Source of the DNA: Calliopsis andreniformis
Lineage: Eukaryota; Arthropoda; Insecta; Hymenoptera; Andrenidae
Assembly (NCBI RefSeq): GCF_051401765.1
Contig: NW_027480422.1
Location: 14,898,001-14,962,000 of the forward strand
Direction of reading: 5' to 3'
Length of the DNA: 64,000 nt
Shown: positions 54,184 through 64,000 of the stretch, in pieces
Position numbering within the stretch: the first letter of the stretch is position 1
How the letters are laid out: each line of letters starts with the position of its first letter
Notes under the pieces: model-generated
Database searches by the model: none
The model's input: only the letters and a program-made list of their open reading frames with translations
Told to the model about the DNA's origin: nothing
Program-made: the position numbers and the translations under genes

Positions 54184-55479
54184 AGAAATGACGATTACCT
54201 TCACACTGATTGCAATTATTCATTTTATACGATGGAAAAACTATTGTATTTTTATTGTATTTTATGCTTCTGGCGTTGACTTCTTAGTCCCTTACTATTG
54301 GATCTGGTGGAACAACGCCCTAGTGTGGGGCCCAGGTTGCCCGGAACGTAGAAATGACCATTACCTTCACACTGGTTGCAGTTATTCCTGTTATTTGATG
54401 GAAAAACTGTTGTATTCTTATTGTATTTTATGCACCTGGTGTTGACTTCTTAGGCCCTAACTATTCGATCTGGTGGAACAACGCCCTAGATTGAAGCCTA
54501 GGTTGCCCGGAACGTAGAAATGACTACCACCTTCACATTGGTTGCAATTATTCGTTTTATACGATGGAAAAACTGTTGTATTTATTCTGTATTTTATGCT
54601 TCGGGCGTTGACTTCTAAGGCCCTAACTGTTCGATCTGGTGGAGCAACGCCATAGAGTGAAGCCTAGGTTGAGCGGAACGTAGAAATGACCATAACTTTC
54701 ACACCCGTTGCTATTACTCCTGTTATACGATGGAAAATCTGTTGTATCTTTATTGTACTTTATGCTTCGGGCGCTGACTTCTAAGGCACTAACTGTTCGA
54801 TCTGGTGGTGCAACGCCCTAGAGTGAAGCCTAGGTTGCCGGAACGTAGAAATGGCTATTACTTTCACACTGGATGCAATTATTCGTTTTACACGATGGAA
54901 AAACTGTTGTACTTATATTGTATTTTATGTTTCTGGCGTTGACTTCTTAGGACCTTACTATTCGATCTGGTGGAACAACGCCCTAGATTGAAGCCTAGGA
55001 TGCCCGGAACGTAGAAATGACCATCACTTTCACACTGGTTGCAATTACTCCTGTTATACGATGGAAAAACTGTTGTATCTTTATTGTATTTTATGCTTCG
55101 GGCGTTGACTTCTAAGGCCCTAACTATTCGGTCTGGTGGAGCAACGCCCTAGAGCCAAGCCTAGGTTTCCCGGAACGTAGATATGGCCAATACTTTCACA
55201 CTGGATGCAATTATTCGTTTTATACGATGGAATAGCTGTTGTACTTATTCTGTATTTTATGATTCGGGCGTTGACTTCTAAGGCGCTAACTATTCGAACT
55301 GGTGGAGCAACGCCCTAGAGCCAAGCCTAGGTTGCCCGGAACGTAGACATGGCCATTACTTTCATACTGGATGCAATTATTCATTTTAAACGATGGAAAA
55401 ACAGTTGTATTTTTATTGTATTTTATGCTCCGGGCGTAGACTTCTATGGCCCTAGCTATTCGATCTGGTGTAGCAACGC
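54184..55479 (+). repeat. Reassembled stretch of region-C monomers
   Basis: It begins like 43,579 (acgattacct). From about 54,475 it follows the order of 47,670-48,740, with one monomer missing near 54,715, where cacccgttgctatt joins directly to actcctgttatacgatgg. Near 55,390 it carries a ttaaacgatggaaaaacag variant like 42,119. All pieces are in register. Confidence 0.75.
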
Positions 55480-58400
55480 TCTAGAGTGAAGCCTAGGTTG
55501 CCCGGAACGCAGAAATGACGATTACCTTCACACTGATTGCAATTATTCATTTTATACGATGGAAAAACTATTGTATTTTTATTGTATTTTATGCTTCTGA
55601 CGTTGACTTCTTAGTCCCTTACTATTGGATCTAGTGGAACAACGCCCTAGTGTGGAGCCCAGGTTGTCCGGAACGTAGAAATGACCATTACCTTCACGCT
55701 GGTTGCAGTTATTCCTGTTATATGATGGAAAAACTGTTGTATTCTTATTGTAATTTATACACCTGGTGTTGACTTCTTAGGCCCTAACTATTCGATCTGG
55801 TGGAGCAACGCCACGGAGTTATATCTAGGATGGCCGGAACGTAGAAATGGCCGTCACTTTCACACTGGTTGCAATAATTCGCTCTATACGATGGAACAGC
55901 TGTTGTATTTATATTGTTTTATGCTTCTGGCGATGACTTCTTAGGCCCTAACTATCCGATCTAGTGCAGCAACACCGTAGAGTGAAGCCTAGGTTGCCCG
56001 GAACCTAGATGTGACTATCACTTTCACACTGGTTGCAATTATTCGTGTAATACGATGGAAAAACCGTTGCATTTTCATTGTATTTTATGCTTGGGGCGTT
56101 GACTTCTAAGGCCCTAACTACTCCATCTGGTGGAACAACGCCCTAGAGTGAAGCCTAGGTGGCCCGGAACGTAGAAATAACCATAATTTTTACATCGATT
56201 GCAATTACTCGTTTTATACGATGGAAAAACTGTTGCATTTGTTTTGTACTTTACGCTTCTGGCGTTGACTTCTAAGGCCCTAACAATTCGTACTGGCGGA
56301 ACAACGCCCTAGAGTGAAGCCTAGGTTGCCCGGAACGTAGAAATGACCATCACTTTCACACTGGTTGCAATTACTCCTGTTATACGATGGAAAAACTGTT
56401 GTATCTTTATTGTATTTTATGCTTCGGGCGTTGACTTCTAAGGCCCTAACTATTCGGTCTGGAGGAGCAACGCCCTAGTGCCAAGCCTAGGTTGCCCGGA
56501 ACGTAGATATGGCCATTACTTTCACACTGGATGCAATTATTCGTTTTATACGATGGAAAAGCTGTTGTACTTATTCTGTATTTTATGCTTCGGACGTTGA
56601 CTTCTAAGGCCCTAACTATTCGATCTGGTGGAGCAACGCCCTAGAGTGAAGCCTAGGTTGACCGAAACGTAGAAATGACCATAACTTTCACACCCGTTGC
56701 TATTATTCGTTTTATACGATGGAAAAGCTGTTGTACTTATATTGTGTTTTAAGCTCCGGGCGTAGACTTCTTAGGACCCACCTATTCGATCTGGAGGGGC
56801 AACGCCCTAGTGTGAAGCCTATGTTACCGGAACGTAGGAATGGCCATAACTTTCACACTGTTTGCAATTATCCATTTTATACGATGGAAAAACCGTTGTA
56901 TTTATATTGTATTTTATTCTTCTGGCGTTGACTTCGTAGGCCCTAACTATTCGATCTGGTGGAACAACGCCCTAGGTTGAAGCCTAGGTTGCCCGGAACG
57001 TAGAAATGACTACCACCTTCACATTGGTTGCAATTATTCGTTTTATACGATGGAAAAACTGTTGTATTTATTCTGTATTTTATGCTTCGGGCGTTGACTT
57101 CTAAGGCCCTAACTGTTCGATCTGGTGGAGCAACGCCATAGAGTGAAGCCTAGGTTGAGCGGAACGTAGAAATGACCATAACTTTCACACCCGTTGCTAT
57201 TATTCGTTTTATACGATGGAAAAACTGTTGTATTTGTTTTGTATTTTATGCTTCTGGCGTTGACTTCCAAGGCCCTATCAATTCGATGTGGTGGAACAAC
57301 GCCCTAGAGTGAAGCATAGGTTGCCCGGAACGTAGAAATGACTATCACTTTCACACTGGTTGCTATTACTCCTGTTATACGATGGAAAATCTGTTGTATC
57401 TTTATTGTACTTTATGCTTCGGGCGCTGACTTCTAAGGCACTAACTGTTCGATCTGGTGGAGCAACGCCCTAGAGTGAAGCCTAGGTTGCCGGAACGTAG
57501 AAATGGCTATTACTTTCACACTGGATGCAATTATTCGTTTTACACGATGGAAAAACTGTTGTACTTATATTGTATTTTATGTTTCTGGCGTTGACTTCTT
57601 AGGAACTTACTATTCGATCTGGTGGAACAACGCCCTAGATTGAAGCCTAGGATGCCCGGAACGTAGAAATGACCATCACTTTCACACTGGTTGCAATTAC
57701 TCCTGTTATACGATGGAAAAACTGTTGTATCTTTATTGTATTTTATGCTTCGGGCGTTGACTTCTAAGGCCCTAACTATTCGGTCTGGTGGAGCAACGCC
57801 CTAGAGCCAAGCCTAGGTTTCCCGGAACGTAGATATGACCAATACTTTCACACTGGATGCAATTATTCGTTTTATACGATGGAATAGCTGTTGTACTTAT
57901 TCTGTATTTTATGCTTCGGGCGTTGACTTCTAAGGCGCTAACTATTCGAACTGGTGGAGCAACGCCCTAGAGCCAAGCCTAGGTTGCCCGGAACGTAGAT
58001 ATGGCCATTACTTTCATACTGGATGCAATTATTCATTTTATACGATGGAAATACTATTGTATTTTTATTCTATTTTATGCTTCGAGCGTTGACTTCTAAG
58101 GCACTAACTATTCGATCTGGTGGAGCAACGCCCTAGAGTGAAGCCTAGGTTGCCCGGAACGTAGAAATGACCATTACTTTCACACTGTTTGCAATTATTC
58201 ATATTATAGGATGCAAAAACTGTTGCATTTATATTGCATTTTATGCTCCGGGCGTAGACTTCTAAGGCCCTAGCTATTCGATCTGGTGGAACAACGCCCT
58301 AGAGTGAAGCCTAGGTTGCCCGGAACGTAGAAATGACCATTACTTTCACACTGGTAGCAATTATTCCTGTTATACGATGGAAAGACTGTTGTATTTATAT

Positions 58401-60298
58401 TGTATTTAATGTTTCTGGCGTTGACTTGTTAGGCCCTAACTATTCGATCTGGTGGAGCAACTCCCTAGAGTGAAGCCTAGGATTGCCGAAACGTAGATAT
58501 GACCATAACTTTCACACCGATTGCAATTATTCGCTTTATACGATGGAAAAACTGTTGTAATTGTTTTGTATTTTATGCTTCTGGCGTTAACTTCTAAGGC
58601 CCTAACAATTCGATGTTGTGGAACAACGCCGTAGAGTGAAGCCTAGGTTGCACGGAACGTACAAATGACCACCACCTTCACACTGGTTGCAATTACCCCT
58701 GTTATACGATGGAAAAACTGTTGTATCTTTATTGTATTTTATGCTTCGGGCGTTGACTTCTATGGCCCTAACTATTCGATCTGGTGGAGCAACGCCCTAG
58801 AGTGAAGCCTAGGTTGCCCGGAACGTAGAAATGATCATAACATTCACACCGGCTGAAATTATTCGTTTTATACAATGGAAAAACTGTTGTATCTTTATTG
58901 TATTTTATGCATCGGGCGTTGACTTCTAAAGCCCCAACTATTCGATCTGGTGGAGCAACGCCCTAGAGTGAAGCCTAGGTTGCCCGGAACGTAGAAATGA
59001 CCATTACTTTCACACTGGTATCAATTAGTCCTGTTATACAATAGAAAAACTGTTGCATTTTTATTGTATTTTATGCTTCTGCCGTTGACTTCGAAGTCCC
59101 TAGCTATTAGATCTGGTGGATCAACGCCCCAGAGCGAAACCTATGTTGCCCGGAACGTAGAAATGACCAGTACTTTTACACTGGTTGCCATTATTCCTGT
59201 TATACGATGGAAAGACTGTTGTATTTATATTGTATTTAATGTTTCTGGCGTTGACTTCTTAGGCCCTAACTATTCGATCTGGTGGGACAACGCGCTAGAG
59301 TGTAGCCTAGGTTGCCCGGAACATAGAAATGGCCATTACCTTCACACCGGATGCAATTATTCGATAATACGATGGAAAAGCTGTTGTATTTATTTTGTAT
59401 TTTACGCTCCGGGCGTAGACTTCTAAGGCCCCAACTATTCGATCTGGTCAAGGAACACCCTAGAGTGAAGCCTAGGTTGCCCGGAACGTAGAAATGACCA
59501 GGACCTTCACACTGGTTTTAGTTATTCCTGTTATACGATGGAAAAGCTGTTGTATTTAAATTGTATTTTATGCTCCTGGTGTTGACTTCTTAGGCCCCAA
59601 CTATTCGATCTGGTGGAGCAACGCCTCAGAGTTATACCTAGGATTCCCGGAACGTAGAAATGGCCATCACTTTCACACTGTTTGCAATTATTCATTTTAT
59701 ACGATGGAAAAACCGTTGTATTTATATTGTATTTTATTCTACTGGCGTCGACTTCGTAGGCCCTAACTATTCGATCTGGTGGAACAACGCCCTAGAGTCA
59801 AGCCTAGTTTGCCCGGAACGTAGAAATGACTACAACTTTCACGCTGGTTGCGATTATTCCACTTATACCATGGAGAATCTGTTGTATTTATATTGTATTT
59901 TATGCTTCTGGCGTTGACTTCTAAGGCCGTGGCTATTCGATGTGATAGAGCAACGCCCTAGAGTGAAGACTAGGTTGCCCGGAACGTAGATATGACCATA
60001 ACTTTCACAGCGGTTGCAATTATTCGTTTTATACGATGGAAAAACTGTTGTATTTGTTTTGTATTTTATGCTTCTGGCGTTGACTTCTAAGGCCGTAGCT
60101 ATTCGATGTGGCGGACCAACGCCCTAGATTGAAGACTAGGTTGCCCGGAACGTAGAAATGACCATAACTTTCACACTGGTTGCAACTATTCGTTTTATAC
60201 GATGGAAAAACTGTTGTATTTATTTTGTATTTTATGCTCCGGGCGTAGACTCATAAGGCCCTAGCTATTCGATATGGTGGAGCAACGCCCTAGAGTGA
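55480..60298 (+). repeat. Long duplication, second version (4.8 kb)
   Basis: It matches about 46,190-50,845 through 28 shared monomers. It contains one extra monomer at about 58,436-58,601 (markers aggattgccgaaacg, attcgctttatacg, gcgttaacttctaagg). Differences from the first version are scattered single bases (for example ttgtatttaaattg here against ttgtacttaaattg). Segments within it recur again at 62,265-64,000. Confidence 0.85.
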
Positions 60299-62264
60299 AG
60301 ACTAGGTTGCCCGGAACGTAGAAATGTCCATACCTTTCACACTGGTTGCAACTATTCGTTTTATACGATGGTAAAACTGTTGTATTTATTTTGTATTTTA
60401 TGCTCCGGGCGTAGACTTATAAGGCCCTAGCTATTCGATCTGGTGGAGCAACGCCCTAGAGTGAAGCCTAGGCTGCCCGGAACGTAGAAATGACCAGTAC
60501 CTTCACAACGGTTGCCATTATTCCGGTTATACGATGGGAAAACTGTTGTATCTTTACTGAATTTTATGCTTCGTGCGTTGACTTCTAAGGCCCTAACTAT
60601 TCGATCTGGTGCGGCAACGCCCTAGAGTCGAGCCTAGGTTGCACGGCACGTAGAAATGACCATTACTTTCACACTGGATGCAATTATTCGTTTTATAAGA
60701 TGGAAAAACTGTTGTACTTATATTGTATTTTATGTTTCTGGCGTTGACTTCTTAGGCCCTTACTATTCGATCTGGTGGAACAACGCCCTAGATTGAAGCC
60801 TAGGATGCCCCGAGCTTAGAAATGACTATCACTTTCACACGGGTTGCAATTATTCGTGTTATACGATGGAAAAAACGTTTCATTTTCATTGTATTTTATG
60901 CTTCGGGCGTTGACACCTAAGGCACTAACGATTCTATCTGGTGGAGCAACGCCCTAGGGTGAAGCCTAGGTTGACCGGAACTTAGAAATGACCATAACTT
61001 TTACACCGGTTGCTATTATTCGCTTGATGCGATGGAAAAACTGTTGTATTTGTTTTGCATTTTATGCTTCTGGCGTTGAATTCCAAGGCCCTAACAATTC
61101 GATCTGGTTGAGCAACGCACTAGAGCGAAGCATAGGTTGCGCGGAACGTAGAAATGACCATTACCTTCACACTGGTTGCAGTTATTCCTGTTATGCGATG
61201 CAAAAGCTGTTGTATTTTTATTGTATTATATGCTTCGGGCGTTGACTTCTAAGGCCCTAACTATTCGATCTGGTGCAGCAACGACCTAGAGTGAATCCTA
61301 GGTTGCCCGGAACGCAGAAATGACCATTGCCTTCACACTGGATGCAATTATTCCTGTTTTACGATGGAAAAACTGTTGTATTTATACAGTATTTTATGCT
61401 TCTGGCGTTGACTTCTTAGGCCCTTACTGTTCGGTCTGGTGGAACAACGCCCTAGGTTGAATCCTAGGTTGCCCGGAGCGTAGAAATGGCTATCTCTTTC
61501 ACTTTGGTTGCAATTATTCGTTTTATACGATGGAATAGCTGTTGTATTTATATTCTGTTTTATGCTTCTGGCGTTGAATTCTTAGGCCTTAACTATTCGA
61601 TCTTTTGGAGCAACGCCCTAGAGCGATGCCTAGGTTGCCCGGAACGTAGAAATGAGCATTACCTTCACACTGATTGCAATTATTCATTTTATACGATGGA
61701 TAAACTGTTGTATTCTTATTGTATTTTGTGCTCCGGGCGTAGACTTCTAAGGCCCTAGCTATTCGTTCAGGTGGAGCAACGTCCTAGAGCGAAGCCTAGG
61801 TTGCCCGGAACGTAGAAATGACCATTACCTTCACACTGATTGCAATTATTCATTTTAAACGATGGAAAAACAGTTGCATTTTCATTGTATTTTATGCTTC
61901 GGGCGTTGACTTCCAAGGCCCTAACTATTCCATCTGGTGGAGCAACGCCCTAGAGTGAAGCCTAGGTGGCCCGGAACGTAGAAATGACCATAATTTTCAC
62001 ATCGGTTGCAATTACTCGTTTTATACGATGGAAAAACTGTTGCATTTGTTTTGTACTTTACGCTTCTGGCGTTGACTTCTAAGGCCCTAACAATTCGTTC
62101 TGGCGGAACAACGACCTAGAGTGAAACCTAGGTTGCCCGGAACGTAGAAATAACCATCACTTTCACACTGGTTGCAATTACTCCTGTTATACGATGGAAA
62201 AACTGTTGAATCTTTATTGTATTTTATGCTTCGTGCGTTGACTTCTAAGGCCCTAACTATTCGG
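60299..62264 (+). repeat. Mixed satellite between the last duplications
   Basis: About 12 monomers. Parts resemble 41,170-41,330 (gattctatctgg, accggttgctattattcg) and 41,885-42,150 (gagcgatgcc, gttcaggtggagc), but with many differences and no continuous partner. All in register; no other sequence type seen. Confidence 0.72.
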
Positions 62265-63121
62265 TCTGGTGGTGCAACGCCCTAGAGCCAAGCCTAGGTT
62301 TCCCGGAACGTAGATATGGCCAATACTTTCACACTGGATGCAATTATTCGTTTTATACGATGCAATAGCTGTTGTACTTATTCTGTATTTTATGCTTCGG
62401 GCGTTGACTTCTAAGGCGCTAACTATTCGAACTGGTGGAGCAACGCCCTAGAGCCAAGCCTAGGTTGCCCGGAACGTAGATATGGCCATTACTTTCATAC
62501 TGGATGCAATTATTCATTTTATACGATGGAAATACTATTGTATTTTTATTCTATTTTATGCTTCGAGCGTTGACTTCTAAGGCACTAACTATTCGATCTG
62601 GTGGAGCAACGCCCTAGAGTGAAGCCTAGGTTGCCCGGAACGTAGAAATGACCATTACTTTCACACTGTTTGCAATTATTCATATTATAGGATGCAAAAA
62701 CTGTTGCATTTATATTGCATTTTATGCTCCGGGCGTAGACTTCTAAGGCCCTAGCTATTCGATCTGGTGGAACAACGCCCTAGAGTGAAGCCTAGGTTGC
62801 CCGGAACGTAGAAATGACCATTACTTTCACACTGGTAGCAATTATTCCTGTTATACGATGGAAAGACTGTTGTATTTATATTGTATTTAATGTTTCTGGC
62901 GTTGACTTGTTAGGCCCTAACTATTCGATCTGGTGGAGCAACTCCCTAGAGTGAAGCCTAGGATGGCCGAAACGTAGATATGACCATAACTTTCACACCG
63001 ATTGCAATTATTCGCTTTATACAATGGAAAAACTGTTGTATCTTTATTGTATTTTATGCTTCGGGCGTTGACTTCTAAAGCCCCAACTATTCGATCTGGT
63101 GGAGCAACGCCCTAGAGTGAA
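62265..63121 (+). repeat. Spliced copy of 57,784-59,000 with internal deletion
   Basis: The marker ctagagccaa at 62,282 matches 57,801 (offset 4,481). Near 63,020 the partner jumps: ttcgctttat, as at about 58,530, is joined to acaatggaaaaactg, as at about 58,872, changing the offset to 4,149. This is a two-monomer deletion relative to the partner (332 bp), with the break inside the ttatac-n-atgg box. Confidence 0.8.
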
Positions 63122-64000
63122 GCCTAGGTTGCCCGGAACGTAGAAATGACCAGGACCTTCACACTGGTTTTAGTTATTCCTGTTATACGATGGAAAAGCT
63201 GTTGTATTTAAATTGTATTTTATGCTCCTGGTGTTGACTTCTTAGGCCCCAACTATTCGATCTGGTGGAGCAACGCCTCAGAGTTATACCTAGGATTCCC
63301 GGAACGTAGAAATGGCCATCACTTTCACACTGTTTGCAATTATTCATTTTATACGATGGAAAAACCGTTGTATTTATATTGTATTTTATTCTACTGGCGT
63401 CGACTTCGTAGGCCCTAACTATTCGATCTGGTGGAACAACGCCCTAGAGTCAAGCCTAGTTTGCCCGGAACGTAGAAATGACTACAACTTTCACGCTGGT
63501 TGCGATTATTCCACTTATACCATGGAGAATCTGTTGTATTTATATTGTATTTTATGCTTCTGGCGTTGACTTCTAAGGCCGTGGCTATTCGATGTGATAG
63601 AGCAACGCCCTAGAGTGAAGACTAGGTTGCCCGGAACGTAGATATGACCATAACTTTCACAGCGGTTGCAATTATTCGTTTTATACGATGGAAAAACTGT
63701 TGTATTTGTTTTGTATTTTATGCTTCTGGCGTTGACTTCTAAGGCCGTAGCTATTCGATGTGGCGGACCAACGCCCTAGATTGAAGACTAGGTTGCCCGG
63801 AACGTAGAAATGACCATAACTTTCACACTGGTTGCAACTATTCGTTTTATACGATGGAAAAACTGTTGTATTTATTTTGTATTTTATGCTCCGGGCGTAG
63901 ACTCATAAGGCCCTAGCTATTCGATATGGTGGAGCAACGCCCTAGAGTGAAGACTAGGTTGCCCGGAACGTAGAAATGACCATACCTTTCACACTGGTTG
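63122..64000 (+). repeat. 22-monomer-offset copy of 59,470-60,348, cut by the window end
   Basis: Aligned at exactly 3,652 bp (22 x 166). Shared markers are ttgtatttaaattg, ctactggcgtcgac, ttataccatggagaatc, and gactcataaggcc. The only difference noted near the end is gaaatgacc here against gaaatgtcc at about 60,330. The copy continues to the last base, so its full length is unknown. Confidence 0.85.

Larger units (their letters stand above)
1..64000 (+). repeat. 166-bp satellite array, head to tail, fills the window
   Basis: The landmark aagcctagg falls at 81, 247, 413, 579 and 745, exactly 166 bp apart, and stays in register to 63,949 (about 385 units later, net loss of about 42 bp). Every monomer I read lies in the same orientation; I did not see the reverse-complement landmark. 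The consensus is about 42% GC. Common 1-bp indels (for example ttgcccgaacg near 1,919 and 19,174) explain the drift. No foreign DNA interrupts the array. Size, unit length and higher-order structure fit centromeric or pericentromeric satellite; the chromosomal location is inference. Tandem satellites of 150-180 bp are the usual centromere DNA of many plants and some animals. Confidence 0.98.

Noticed and set aside
1..64000. CRISPR-like array (conserved and variable parts alternating)
   Set aside because: The period is 166 bp and the 'variable' parts are themselves homologous between units. There are no unique spacers, leader or cas genes.
1..64000. Telomeric or subtelomeric repeats
   Set aside because: No runs of ttaggg or tttaggg type were seen. 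The string ttaggccc occurs once per some monomers but never in tandem.
1..64000. Retrotransposon, DNA transposon, tRNA or rRNA insertion
   Set aside because: The 166-bp landmark is kept in register across the window, leaving no gap large enough for an insertion, and no terminal repeats or RNA-gene features were seen.
1..64000. Assignment to a named plant satellite or species
   Set aside because: Several plant satellites have units near 166 bp, but I cannot match this sequence to one from memory. A database search with one monomer would decide it.
1..64000. Clustering of rearrangement breakpoints at one site in the monomer
   Set aside because: The breaks I located fall at many monomer phases (for example about 10, 70, 90, 120, 140 and 154), as expected from homology-driven exchange rather than a single cut site.

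Overview
The whole 64,000-base window is one uninterrupted satellite DNA array. A unit of about 166 bp repeats head to tail on one strand from the first base to the last. Stepping through the landmark aagcctagg gives about 385 monomers between positions 81 and 63,949, a mean of about 165.9 bp per unit. I found no gene, tRNA, rRNA, transposon, CRISPR array or inverted segment. The short open reading frames in the window are by-products of the repeat: 166 is not a multiple of 3, so each monomer shifts the frame, and the same hydrophobic peptides recur wherever the same monomers recur.

The organism is a eukaryote. Array size, nucleosome-scale unit length and higher-order organisation are those of centromeric or pericentromeric heterochromatin. 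A flowering plant seems most likely, because 150-180 bp centromeric satellites are typical there, but an invertebrate is possible. CpG is only mildly depleted in the consensus (6 seen, about 7.2 expected), which argues against a vertebrate. No canonical CENP-B box is present. I cannot name the species or match the satellite to a named family.

The monomer has two parts. A GC-richer part (about 50% GC) carries the most conserved core, cggaacgtagaaatg, and an imperfect hairpin. An AT-rich part (about 27% GC, unit positions 51-110) carries two imperfect 11-bp tandem copies.

Layout. Region A (1-24,041) has long higher-order repeats: a 15-monomer block (1-2,489; again 2,490-4,315; again 17,262-19,742) and a 27/28-monomer block (7,968-12,614; 12,615-17,261; partial 21,575-24,041), with mosaics between. 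A divergent island (24,042-27,083) leads to region B (27,084-32,395), a clean tandem pair of 16-monomer units of 2,656 bp. A second island (32,396-40,740) has only local duplications and holds the change from the tctggcg to the tcgggcg monomer subtype. Region C (40,741-64,000) is heavily reshuffled: 16-monomer copies (offset 2,652), a 7-monomer tandem duplication (1,162 bp), a 4.7-kb block copied about 9.3-9.45 kb away, and a 22-monomer offset (3,652 bp) running off the window end.

Nothing here works together as genes do. The history is repeated in-register unequal exchange and conversion among monomers. Offsets were measured by hand from shared diagnostic bases; block edges are accurate to roughly 10-50 bp.
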